Assembly: GCA_030435675.1 (NCBI GenBank)
Contig: CM059624.1
Span: 3,186,769 to 3,250,768 of the forward strand
Direction: 5' to 3'
Length of the DNA stretch: 64,000 nucleotides
From: Steinernema hermaphroditum
Taxonomy: Eukaryota > Nematoda > Chromadorea > Rhabditida > Steinernematidae
The translations under genes and the position numbers were made by a program. A model generated the notes under the pieces. The model made no database searches. It had not been told where the DNA came from and saw only the letters and a program-made list of their open reading frames with translations. Shown here one piece after another: positions 1 through 10,700 of this stretch (within the stretch, counting starts at the first letter, position 1; every line of letters starts with the position of its first letter).

Positions 1-810
1 ACATGACTGGGATGAGGTGGGGCGGTTGACAGGGAGAATTTGACAATGGTCACATGATTTGAGAGAGATTCCATTCTGGGAGAGATGAATACAAACACCA
101 GATTTGAGAGGGACTGTGCAGGGCTGCGCGCCGCTCTGCAAGATCTGCGAGACGGCGGGAACGATCTCGGACTGGAGCTTCCTGTTGACTTCCTGGACTT
201 CTTCGAACTCTTCCTGCAGGCGAACGTAGTTCTCGCTCATGCGGCTCTGATTTTCTTCGAGGACACGATTCCTTTCGATGAGTGTCTCCACCTGCTGACG
301 GTACTCCTCGAGGAGCTTCTTGTTCTGCACCCTGTACTCTCGCGCATACTGCGCCGACTTCGAGTTACTGGTGGCCTTGGAGGGACGGCCACGGCGACGG
401 ACGGGCCCAACGGAATCGCGCTCTTCAGCTGCCCGCTGGCTGGCCAGCTTGCGGTGCTTGGCCACCAGGGGCTTCTCTTCGAACGCCGCCGGACTCGGGG
501 CAGGATAGTCGTAGAGAGAGGAAGAGGGCTCAGCCTTCGGTTGGATCATCAGAGACGGCTCAACCTTGGGCTGGAGGAAGGGAGCGTCGTAACCGCTCGG
601 AGGAGTGGTTTGAGTACAGGAGGACCCAGTCATGACGGGATGGTTGTTGTAGAGCGTGGAGTCAAGAGAAAAATCATTACCCTCGGGGAGAGACCAGTCT
701 TCGAGCTGCAGGATATCGCTGACGGAAGGCGAGTTAGCGGAGTCGAAGTGGAGCTGGGACTCCTCACCAAGTTGCTGGTACATTGTGGCCCCTGGAAAGA
801 TTTCGGACAT
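1..810 (-). CDS. bZIP-like transcription factor, 3' end beyond the window
   Basis: Minus-strand reading frame open from an ATG at 810 to the left edge; an in-frame TGA lies two codons upstream of that ATG, and a second in-frame ATG is at 783. The first half is acidic and rich in Ser, Pro and Gln, as in activation domains. A basic segment follows (RRRGRPSK, then NSKSAQYAREYR) and runs into a long heptad-type helix (NKKLLEEYRQQVETL and onward), the arrangement of a bZIP DNA-binding and dimerisation domain. RRRGRP also resembles an AT-hook. The family assignment rests on this layout; the basic region departs from the usual N-x7-R signature, so I give no symbol. The last stretch before the edge may already be intron (GTGTTTG near 95). 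A perfect CRE lies upstream at 886-893. Confidence 0.7.
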   Translation of the reverse strand, partial: MSEIFPGATMYQQLGEESQLHFDSANSPSVSDILQLEDWSLPEGNDFSLDSTLYNNHPVMTGSSCTQTTPPSGYDAPFLQPKVEPSLMIQPKAEPSSSLYDYPAPSPAAFEEKPLVAKHRKLASQRAAEERDSVGPVRRRGRPSKATSNSKSAQYAREYRVQNKKLLEEYRQQVETLIERNRVLEENQSRMSENYVRLQEEFEEVQEVNRKLQSEIVPAVSQILQSGAQPCTVPLKSGVCIHLSQNGISLKSCDHCQILPVNRPTSSQSC

Positions 811-885
811 CAGTCAGCGTTCCATGGATCGCGAACGAAAGGACGCGAGCGCTGCCAAAACAAAGTCTCTGTCATCGACTGTTTG

Positions 886-893
886 TGACGTCA
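886..893. promoter_or_regulatory. CRE palindrome TGACGTCA upstream of the bZIP gene
   Basis: A perfect 8-bp CREB/ATF site about 75 bp upstream of the ATG at 810, with a half-site-like TACGTCAG at 899-906. CREB/ATF-class bZIP dimers bind this palindrome, so autoregulation is possible but inferred. Confidence 0.5.
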
Positions 894-1299
894 TATTCTA
901 CGTCAGTTTACAAAAACGAATGTTCAGCTGATCTCGAAGCGCCAAACAACCAAAACCCTGTTTCTGGGTTATGAATATGAAATATGAGCGCAGATTCAGT
1001 ACAGGAAGATGCAGTAGAGCTGCCACATAATAGGTGGCATTTTCGAAAATGAAATCGGTCGAGCAAGGCACGACGGTTGGCTGCAACGCCATCGCGAGGA
1101 GAGTGCACGCTGATTGGAGAGGGCGACATCGACGATCGATCGCCGCCGCTGCTCATTTTCGAAAATCGAGATGGCGTCTTCCGGAGGGTGTACGGTAGAT
1201 TAAGCATCATGGTGGTCGTGCCAAGACCCAAGTGACTGGAAATGTGTATTTTATCTGCAAGTACAAGATATGCGAATATGCCTGTTGACTATGATCTAC

Positions 1300-1497
1300 C
1301 TGGGATACACATCCCCGATGCATCCGTAATTGCAGGCACAGTCTTCGTCCTCGTGGCAGATCCTCGGACAGACAGAGGCATCGCACGTCCTATCACAGCC
1401 ACCACAAGGGAAGAGCTTTTCGTTTTCTCCATTCTTGCACGGCTTACCAATCAATGAGACTGAGAAAGAAGACAAGAACGAACAGTTTATGACCCAT
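1300..1497 (-). CDS. TIL-like cysteine-rich secreted peptide, frame inconsistent
   Basis: The minus strand encodes nine cysteines in about 45 residues (FPCGGCDRTCDASVCPRIC, then CACNYGC), the spacing style of trypsin-inhibitor-like (TIL) domains of nematode secreted protease inhibitors. An ATG at 1497 opens a hydrophobic stretch that looks like a signal peptide (MGHKLFVLVFFLSLI), preceded by a TATAAAA box, but it is out of frame by one base with the cysteine-rich part. Alternatively the cysteine part is an internal exon (1300-1459) after TTCTTTCTCAG, ending at a CAG|GTAGAT donor; the next acceptor near 1245 would add only a stop. So this is either a frameshifted pseudogene or an exon whose first exon I cannot place. 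Confidence 0.4.
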
Positions 1498-2585
1498 AGG
1501 AGAACTAAAAAAAACTAGCTTTTTTTTATAAAGAGACAACGGCCGGCCTCTATCCGTATACGTTCCTAGGGCAGATCAGACATACACCTTTTTTACCCTT
1601 TGGTAAGCATTTCACAGAGTCCCTTGCCCTATCTACAGCGTGCATCATTATTGACTGGTTGCATATTCCTTGTGCCTTGCAATAACCTTATGGCGGCCAG
1701 GACTTGAAGAACTATGAACCGGGATAAATTGGCCAACTGAAGAACGAGCTGAAGAGCTTTTGCACGGCCTTTTGGCTGGCTCAACAGCGGACTAGAAAGT
1801 CGATGGGCCAGAGAAGTGCATGCGAGCACTCGCCAGCCGAACCTGTAGTGCGCGGGTGCGTATAAACCGCGGCCGCGGCCCGCGACCCGAGTGTATAAAG
1901 CGCGACCGCGGCCTGGGCGCTGCAATGTATAAACCGCGGCCCGAAGTGCGGCCCGCGGCCCTGATTGATTTCTACGCCTTTCAAAGTCTGTAAGCTGTAT
2001 TTCTACACATTCGAATAAAAAATTTTACGTAAATTATATCGATTTTTGCGATAAAACCGTGAAACGTTCTGAAATAAATCAGCTTTACAACTCTGAAATA
2101 AGACTGCTTAAAACCGCAAATAGAGTGTGGAAGGGCTGCTATATTCCTAAACTGATGTCTTGTCGCTTGTTCTTAGCACCTAGAGAGCACGAAAAGCGAT
2201 CGCTGTGTAGCAAAAAAGGAATCTCTCGTCCTCACTGACCGGTAGTTACTATACACCGACATAGCCCACATACTTTTCAGTCTTTTGGTTTGCTGGTTGC
2301 AGAATTTGTAGTCTCTTTTGTCAATGTCACGTTACGTCACATAAGGTCCCTTTCGAAAACGTGTCATCGCCTTGTCTGCGCATTCGCCTTCTGTCTGGCG
2401 CACACGTCGCGAACTCATTAAAGAAATTAACTGAGACCGGTTTCCGCGTCTCTTACACAACTTTTCCACAAATCCGTCGCACCCTGGCGGACCACCTCCG
2501 AAGTTGACCTTGAGTTCGTGTTGCAATACGCGTCAACCGCTAAGAATGCTCATTTCTTCGGCTTTTCTTGCGACTGACAGCCGTC
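1498..2585. other. Intergenic, with a GC-rich TATAAA tandem repeat
   Basis: No gene seen. Between about 1855 and 1965 a unit of roughly 33 bp, GTATAAACCGCGGCCGCGG, occurs three times with variation, so three TATAAA boxes are embedded in NotI/SacII-like CGCGGCCGCGG sequence. The rest is unremarkable. Confidence 0.5.
1858..1950. repeat. Three imperfect copies of a TATAAA-plus-GC-palindrome unit
   Basis: GTATAAACCGCGGCCGCGGCC, GTATAAAGCGCGACCGCGG and GTATAAACCGCGGCCCG follow one another at about 33-36 bp. The strongly palindromic GC stretches contrast with AT-rich flanks. Confidence 0.6.
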
Positions 2586-3329
2586 ATGTCGAGCTCGGAT
2601 GACAAGTGTTTGTGTGGACTTGTGGATGTCAAGGTAAATATTCATTTTTGCAATGGTCCAGTTTCTGTTTAGAAAGGTACACTCATATTCGGCGCTATGA
2701 TGTTCATTAGTGGAGCATGTGGTGTTCTCAATAGCGTTGCGGACGTCGGATCCACTGGGCTGCTTGCTGCCGCATTCTCGATCCTTTTGAATGTGGGTTC
2801 AGCGGCTGTTGGAGGTGTTACGATTTACGCGATCAAGCACGAACAGCACAAGCTCGTCAAGCCTTTCATCATTTGGCAGGTAAGGACATAGAACTCAGCA
2901 GTAAGTGAAAGAATACGGTAGTCTGCTCTCACGATCTGAACTGGGAGCCACAATATCGTCAAGCAGAGGGGATAGGGCTACTTTAGAAGTTCCCTCTATT
3001 CATTTACCTTTTAGTACGCTCTGCTAGTGTTGCTAGCCTTGGCCGCTGCCGGTACCATCATCCTTCAACTCTTCCCCAAGGTTGTCGCTGACTTCGCTGA
3101 CATGACCAAAAAAGGAGAGGAAGTAGACAGTAAGTTTTAGCATATATAGAACAATACTGAAATGATTTCAGCCTCTTCTATCCGCATTTCCTTAATCATG
3201 TTCACCGTGTTCCTCGCTCTCGGTGCCCTGTGGCCGTGGTGGGCGTTGGGTGTCGCCAAGAGAGCTCACAAGCTCATTAAGGAGGGCAACTCTGCTCCTG
3301 CCACTGAAATGAATACTCAGAAGGCGTAA
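2586..3329 (+). CDS. Small four-helix membrane protein, 4 exons, about 175 aa
   Basis: Exons 2586-2633, 2673-2879, 3015-3129 and 3172-3329 join in phase to 175 codons ending in TAA. Introns are 39, 135 and 42 nt with GT-AG ends. After a short hydrophilic start with a CLCG motif there are four hydrophobic segments (beginning TLIFGAMMFISG, LLAAAFSILLNVG, FIIWQYALLVLLALAAAG and ISLIMFTVFLALGALWPWW) and a polar tail. This is the architecture of the small nematode four-pass membrane proteins; no enzymatic motif is visible. Two related-looking genes lie at 58114-59682 and 60600-62082 and another at 47787-48458. Function unknown. Confidence 0.75.
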
Positions 3330-4243
3330 GCATTAAAAAAGCTGGACGCCAAGAAATACACCTCATACCCTATTGTTATGATGTTCACTTGTTGATTTTG
3401 GTCGCATATGACATATACGTAAGAAGATAAAGATGCAATATAATTTGGCGCAGTTTGAATCAGTAATTTACATCGATTAGATTGCTATATAAAAGACTAC
3501 ATCCCAACACCACTCGAATACCCATGCCACCCGGTTTAGTCGGCGATTCGCTCCGTTACGAAGTTCATGCTAGCAGCCGCTCAGATAAGAAGTGTCCACT
3601 GTGTGCCGATGAGTCCGATAACGAGCGTGTCGCTGGAAGTTGACATCTGCAGTTCACCATTTTGAGCACACTTGAGAGCATACTTGGGCAGAAAAGGAGA
3701 AGTGGCTTTCTTGTCGTTTGATTGTATATTCTCAACTTTTCTTCTTGAATGCAATAAGTGTGCATAAATGTGCGCCAAAACGGAAGTTTCTGACTCGTTT
3801 GGGACTACTGTTCTCATATAACGGCACCTTTCACGGCTTCGAAGCCCGGCCAACCGCACCGATTCCTTTTGCTCCGGCATCGTGTCTTATACCAAGACAA
3901 AGAAGAGAACCAGCCGCTCCCGTGTTCTAGTTTTTTCACTGCGACATATCCTATGATGCCATCGACTCAGGAGTAGAGTAATACAATAAAGGATTGGTAT
4001 TTCGCAGGTCATATTACAACAGAGTACTCAATACATATGACAGCGACGGGTTTCTTACTACTTCCTGAAGTCGTGGACGACTATTATTGCAAGTTCCTGT
4101 GACTGTATGATTTGATTTCATTGTCTCCAACGTTCTTTCCTGTAAAAGCAGCTTGGTCTACTAAAACACATAAAGGATAAGTTACCTTTTTGACTTTGAT
4201 TTCCATTCACTGAAATCCGACCGGTAGTCGCTTTTTGCTCTGC
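3330..4243. other. Intergenic, nothing recognised
   Basis: No ORF with domain-like character and no strong repeat. It contains the 3' flanks of two convergent genes. Confidence 0.5.
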
Positions 4244-7200
4244 CTAAGAAAAGCTGAAATTGTCAGAGTTGTGTATTTGTGCACTTACGAAGTCTGCACT
4301 GTTCTCGGCAATATGGAGGAGGTCTTTGATCTCACCATGACGTTCGGCAAGACCCCGAAGTTGTTTTTTCAGTTCGTAGATGTGCTCGATTGTCACAACG
4401 CCCTTTTCTACGCCTCCACTTTGCAAGAACTTCACTTCTTCCTCGTAAGCCTTCAAAGACGCCTGTAGCTCAGCCACCTTCTCGTAGCTTCCACCAAAAC
4501 TAGTTTCCTGTTCGGCCATTTTCAGGGTGTACTTCAGGTAATCGGCGTAAACGTCGTTTCGAATCGAAATGGAGTTGTTTCGAAGGAAAGTAGAGAACTT
4601 GGCGGACATCTTCTTGATGAGCTGTTCATCACGAACAAGCTGATCGAGTTCCGACTTGTAGCTTTTGACTACATCGGCCAAGGACAGCTTTTGGAGGCCC
4701 TTTTCTTTTAAGGTCTTCTGAAGCTCCTTGTTTACAACTTCGCGTTCTTCAATTTCTTGTAGATGATCGAGATGCATATGTTGATCCCATTTGCAGCCAC
4801 ATTCTTTACATTTTCCGTCGCATATGAATACGGCACAACATTTGAGAGCCGGGTTGGGGAACTTTCCGAGTTCAATTTGAGACAGGTGGCACTTCTTGTG
4901 ACAGATCTGCTTGTAGAGAATGTTGAAGCGGCCGCTCGCTCCAATTGGGATCTTCTGGATGCAGCTAGCAGCCGCGCATACAGTTCGGGGTTCCTTCAGA
5001 GGCGTCGTCTTTATGTAGTACTCCTTGTACGTAAGGAAGTCTTCCAGAGATTTCTTCTGAGCTTTCGATTGCTTCAGCTTCTCGATTTGGGCTTCGAGTG
5101 AGGACTTATTGAGTTGAATTTTTTTGTTCGTTTCAGCGGAGATCGGAACCATGTGTAGGATCAGGCGACGGGTCTCCGTGAGCGCCTTCATAGCCGTTGT
5201 GTCGTGGGGAGGGAGTGACTTGACGTAGTCAAAGAGTTTCAGCGTACTATCTCTGGATACATTGAAGCTTGAATCGTAGGCCTTCCTCTCCTTGGACAGA
5301 TTAATTCCATTGGCCAGAAGCCACAGGTAGTTGAATGGCTCGTTGTCGAAGAAAAACATGTTATCCTTCTTTAGCTGTATATCTACATTTTGTTCTGCTC
5401 TCAGTTTTTCCAGGTACTGGTGAAGAAGAGGAAGGGTGCTGCCTGCTTTATAGAATGTCGAACGAGCCTTCGTGAAGCAGAAGACAATGTTCTTTGCCGC
5501 GTCCTTGTGCAGATTGGAAAGCAGCTCGTAGATACAGTAGCGCATGGCCACCGTAATCCTTGCGGCGTTTGATGGAAGCAGGATGCAGAAAGCGTTTATC
5601 ACTTCGTGGCGATTGATTTCGTCGAGGATGTAGTCGAAGTTTTGTCTGTCCTGATCTACTCCTCGAGAGTCACCGATCCCAGGCACGTCAATGATTTTGT
5701 AAACTTCGTCTCCATGTTCAAACTCATAGACCTTGGGTCGTTGAGTGGCCGACTCTCCGTCGTTCTGGGTGTGTTCGTTGTCGGTTTCCTGTCCGATGCG
5801 AATAGTTTTGCCACTATACGAGAACAATGCGGGAATCATGTACTTCGGTGAAGACGACTGCGCTTCGGCAAGGGTACTAAAGCTCATGTAGTTGACGATA
5901 CCGTTGATCAGAGTCGATTTTCCAACGCCGGTCTCTCCAAGCAGTACCATTGTAATAACCTTCTTATCAAAATTTGAACCAGATCTCTTGTGGACAGTGA
6001 AGTCTTGAAGAATGGGTGGGAGAGGTGTCGGTTCGTCCTCCTTAGACTTGAACGACGAATGGTCCCACTCTTTTTGGCGTTGTTCAGTAATTGAAGACGA
6101 TGAAGAGGGTGAAGCTTTTCCGATATTCAGCTTTGAGGGCGCGTTTCCTTCGGTGGTGTGCAGTACGTGCCGAACATTCTGAGCCAGTTCAGACTCAGAG
6201 TAAACAGTAACTGCCGGACCTTGAGCTTTTTTGGAGCGAGCTCTGTACGACGATCGCGAAATAGTTCGCACGAACTTGTCGTCACCCATATGATCCTTCG
6301 TCTCTGGTACTGGCAGGTCATTCACAGGAACTGAAGACAAATTCTCAGAAGACATTCGGTAAAGAGACGTTCCACAAGGTTGACGATAAGAAGGCGGGCC
6401 ATTTGAGGATACACCAGTAACAGCCAAGGGATAAGAACATCTCTTTGTCTGTGGATAACGCATAATATTTCTAATTTCGTATTCGCGCCTGTCATGTCGA
6501 TCAGTGATTCTGAAGAACGTAGTCAGATCCTAAAATACGTATGCATCTGTATGTTGTATGATGTAAAATGTATGTTCTACCTTTATTCCAGTATCAGAGT
6601 CGGCAAAGTGGACATGATATGTCGCTCCTTCTTCCACCTCACCACTAAGGTCAGTTTCAATCAGTAGTTCCTCATCACCTTCCTTGAACATCCATGCGTA
6701 GGCGGAAGCGAGTGAGTTTTCATAAAAAAGGTGATAGTGCTCGACTAGAGTATCGATAACGCTCTCTATCTTTCGGGGAAAGTCTGGGTTAGCAGGCAAA
6801 GATTCATCTCCGATCTTCTCGCTATTCTTGTAGATTTTTAAGAAGATTGTTTTCTATAAGATCACAATGGCCAAAGCGGATCCAAATGTAGCAGTTACCT
6901 CTTCAGAAGGCATGACTTTGTTTTTAGGTGCGGGTTCCGTAAGAAGGACAGCGTACGGGTGCTAGGGAAATGATAGATCTCTCTTTGCCTAAAAGCTTAC
7001 CGTCTTTTGCAGGCGATACCAAAGTTCAATCCTATCGTCTTGTTTAACAGTTGCTGTCGAGTATAACGTAGAGTCTACGTCAAAATACTCGTTCAGAGTC
7101 AGATCCATTCTTTTTACATAGCCATACGTGTCTCCGTTTGGTAGGGACAGAGTGTCGCAGAGCTTTTGAAAGTACGTCTTCAGGAGGTAGAGCAGAGTTG

Positions 7201-7282
7201 GTGGTTCGTTCGGGTTGAAAGGAACCGATTCGGATAAGCACTCTTCCGAGTTAAGAGGCACGTGCACAAAAATGTTGGTAGT
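4244..7282 (-). CDS. GTPase A: tandem ubiquitin-like modules plus AIG1/septin-like GTPase
   Basis: Exons 7001-7282, 6899-6961, 6581-6853 and 4244-6529 join in phase (967 codons plus stop); the first coding exon is uncertain (perhaps ATGCGT before a GTAAGT donor near 7516). The N-terminal part holds two modules of about 90 residues, each with a strand (TNIFVHVPL; KTIFLKIYK), a helix (LLYLLKTYFQKL; VIDTLVEHYHLFYE) and further strands, suggesting a beta-grasp fold (inferred). The last exon carries a Ser-rich linker, then the P-loop GETGVGKST, an ESATQRPKVYEF segment that includes the switch, DVPGIGDSRGVDQDR (G3) and FCFTKAR. A cysteine/histidine cluster follows (VCAAASC, ICHKKCHL, CKECGCKWDQHMHL), then a coiled-coil C-terminus. 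It probably hydrolyses GTP in the cytosol; relatives are implicated in immunity and membranes in other phyla. Paralogue of the gene at 7762-13718. Confidence 0.85.
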
Positions 7283-7761
7283 CTAAAAATGGGACATTGA
7301 GTCAGACATTGATATTGAAATTTCGCAATCGCAGCTGGCTCTGGCCGGCTCGCATTGGCCCGGATCGAAATTCAAATTTCGACTGTTCGCCTGTGGCGAT
7401 GGGAAGAGAGCGCAAACGATCAGAGAGTCGCATACCCTTGTCATATGCCCTAAGTCTCCGATCGTCTGCGCTACCTTCAGCTTCGACTCAATCAAGTCGC
7501 TGCATCTGATACATTGGAACTTACACGCATAGAGCGGATTTTTTGAGAATGGTGAGCAGGCAACCCGGGTAGGCCACCAGTGTAGGTTCTTTCACTCATA
7601 TTTCGACAGAAAGCGCCTAAAATTCACAATATATTAAGGCAAGACGGTAAGTCAGATATCAAGCGTTTAAAACGACTGAAAATTGTGGACCAGCTACGCT
7701 TAATCATTTATCATATAAAAGCAACAAATGGGATAGGCTGCATAGGCTACGAATAAGAGAA
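7283..7761. other. Spacer between two GTPase genes, may hold a first exon of GTPase A
   Basis: Only about 480 bp separate the stop of GTPase B and the first placed exon of GTPase A. An ATGCGT followed by GTAAGT on the minus strand near 7516 could be a tiny first exon, and CATCGCCACAG near 7390 is a possible acceptor. The distance would also permit a nematode operon with SL2 trans-splicing; this is not demonstrated. Confidence 0.35.
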
Positions 7762-10700
7762 TTACTTTCGCGACTTCTTGGTTTTTTTGTTAGTTGCTCT
7801 AGTTGAGTCGCCCCCAGTAAAATAGTTGCAGGTCGCTTTTACGACAGAACTGCCCGCCTTGGCGGCTAAACTGGTCATCCTCGCAAGGGCGGACATGAAT
7901 GCCCCTCCGGAGCTGTAGTTGTGAACCTCGTCTTCACGCTGGTACGTCTTCTGCGAGTCGTCAGACGCCTTCAAGAAGCTCTTGAATTGGTCGCCGAGTT
8001 CGTCCATCTGTTCGAGCTCCTGCTTCATCTGCTCGATGCTCGTCACCGTAATATTCTCCGTTCCCTTGGCGATGCAGTCGTTGATGATCGCCACCTCTGC
8101 GCGGTATTCGGCGAGGTACTTCTCCAGCTGCTCCACCTTCTCGTTGCCCTCTCCGGCAACGGCCACTTCGTTCTTAGCCAGCTTGATCGACTGCTCGAGA
8201 TATTCTCCGTAGGCGTCGTTGATCACGGCAATGGCGTTTTTATTCAAGAAGGCGACGAACTTGGCACAGATCGTTTTGATGCGCTTTTCTTTCAGAGTGA
8301 GCTCGTTGATGCGGTTCTCCAAGCCCTTGATAACATCGGAAACACTGACCTCGTTCGTATTTTTCGACGCCATGATCTTGTCGACTTCTTTGTTCACAAT
8401 GTCCACCGTTACCTGCTTCTGTTCATAACGGATGTGAAGATGCGTATCCCAGGAGCATTCGCATCGTCGGCAGTTCATAGTCCCTCCCATGGCCGCACAT
8501 CCTTGTAAGCCCAGATTGGGGTACGTTCCTGGCTCGATTCCCGAGAGATAGCAGTGATCGTGACATATGGTTTTGTAGTGTACCTAAAGATGACTCGCAG
8601 TTGCCTTGACAGTTTGGAGGACAACTCACCTGCGACTCCTTCGTGCCAGGAATGGCGATTGTTTCGATACATTGAGCAGCAGCACAAACAGTTTTCGGGT
8701 AATCTAACGGCACTGCTTCCAAACTGGTTTGCTTTATAGCCAATTGAGACCTCAGGTCCACAGTCTGCTTCTTCATCTCCTGAAGTTCCACCTTCTTTGC
8801 TTCGATTATTCGTTTGTTCGTCTGAATGTTCTTCGTGATCTCAGCAGAGATGGGTGTGAGCTCCAAGATAATGCGTTTAGCCTCATTCAGAGACATCATG
8901 TCGCGCATCATATGTGGTTCCAACGAGGCCATATAATCGAGCGCCTTGTAGGTGTTCTTTGCTGAGATATTCCAGCTCTTCACAAAGTCGGATTTGTCCT
9001 TCATCAAGCTGTCAATTCCATTCTCAATGGCACATAGGAACTTGAACGATTCGTTGTCGAAATAGTACATGGTTTTCTCGTTGAGCTTGATGTCCACGTT
9101 CCGTTTGTTCTTGAAGTTCTTCAGATAGTTCTTGAGGATATCCTGTGTGTTTCCTGCCTTGTAGAAATTCATGCGCGACTTGGTAAAGCAGAAGAGAAGG
9201 TTCTTGGCTGCGTCTTGATGAAGATGTGTGAGCAGCTCGTTGATGCAGTACTTCATGGACACGGTAAGACGAGGCGCGTCTGACGGGATAAGAACGCAAA
9301 AGGCGTTGATGGCTTCGTAGTTATAGAGTTCTTGCATGATCATCTCGAAGTTCTTGCGGTCTTGGTCCACACCGCGGGAGTCGCCCACCCCTGGAACGTC
9401 GATAAACCGGTAGAATTTTCCATTGAAGTTGAAAGTGTAGGATTTGGGACGCTGGGTGGCCGATTGCCCAACTTCTTGATTTTCGTTGTCATTCTTCTCA
9501 CCCACATAAATTTTCGTAATGTAGCCATCATCGTCTTCAAGCAGGAAATGCGTTGGAATCGGGATTTCGAGCTCACTGTCCAGTGCCTCGTCGAGTCCCG
9601 CATAGAGAATGTAGTTGAAGAGAGCGTCGATCCAAGTGGATTTCCCAGCTCCCGTTTCACCCATTAGCACGATGTTGATCTCTTCACAGTTCTTCATATT
9701 GCGGAAAAGTTTGGCCGCGTTCGCATGGGGAACGTAGACGTTCCCGTGGGAGTCGTCGCCGCAACAGTAAGTCGCATCTTCGATCGAGTAAGCACCGCAC
9801 TTGCAGAAAAGGTTGTCGGCAAAATCATAGAAGACAGGATTCGAGCACTTCGCGCAGATCCAGGTCCTTTTTTCACCTGAGCACTTTCGAGGGCAGATGA
9901 CGCTCAAGAGTGTCTTCTTTTTGGGTTCAGTTCCATTTCTTCTGCCGCGACCTTTGAATTTGATGAAGTTGAGTTCCGGTTCTTCCTCCTCTTCGTCTGT
10001 TTCATCTTCCTCTGATTCATCATCTTCGGACTCTTCTTGGGGTTCAGGGTCCTGCAAGATGCCGGTTAAACACTGCAATTCAAAAGTGTAGCTGTTGAGT
10101 ATCAAATCATATGTAACAAACAACTGTATACAATTTGGTATAGGAAGCACACACGTGTGTCCAGAAATCATAGGTTCACCCAATTATTTTGTGGATTTTC
10201 TGCCATTATCGTTTGGTTTAGAGCCAGCAAAGCCGGCTCGGCTTCCAAGATATTGAGCCGAGCCGGCTCCGAGAGGTCAGTGTCTACCCTTTTCGCCTTA
10301 GATTATTACAAGGGCATAAATCCGTTTCAACCGTCCCCTTTGATTTGAACCGTCCTCTCTGAAATGAGCTGGAATTTCGACCGTTTCCAGATATGCCGCC
10401 GAGTAACATCAGTTCCTATGTGGTTGTTGTTGTACGGAGCTTCGGTTTTGGGGTCGTCAAAAGAGTTGTGAGTTTTGAGTTTCGCAGAGCCCTGGTCCAG
10501 ATTCCAGTGGGACGGTTTACATCAATGGGAAGACTCAAAGCGCAATAAGGGACGGTCTAAATCCCATAGGGGCGGTTGAAACGACTTTATGCCATTTCAC
10601 GTCCCATCGGTGTCACTCTGATACTCGAACTACATATTATACATGAAAACTAACCTCTTCGGCGCTTTCGGGTTCTAGAGGAACACAATACTTCGGAAGT

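Noticed and set aside
85..888. Plus-strand ORF of 267 codons
   Set aside because: It is the antisense of the bZIP gene; the minus strand gives the meaningful protein.
7921..8508. Plus-strand ORF of 195 codons
   Set aside because: Antisense shadow of the GTPase B C-terminal coiled coil.
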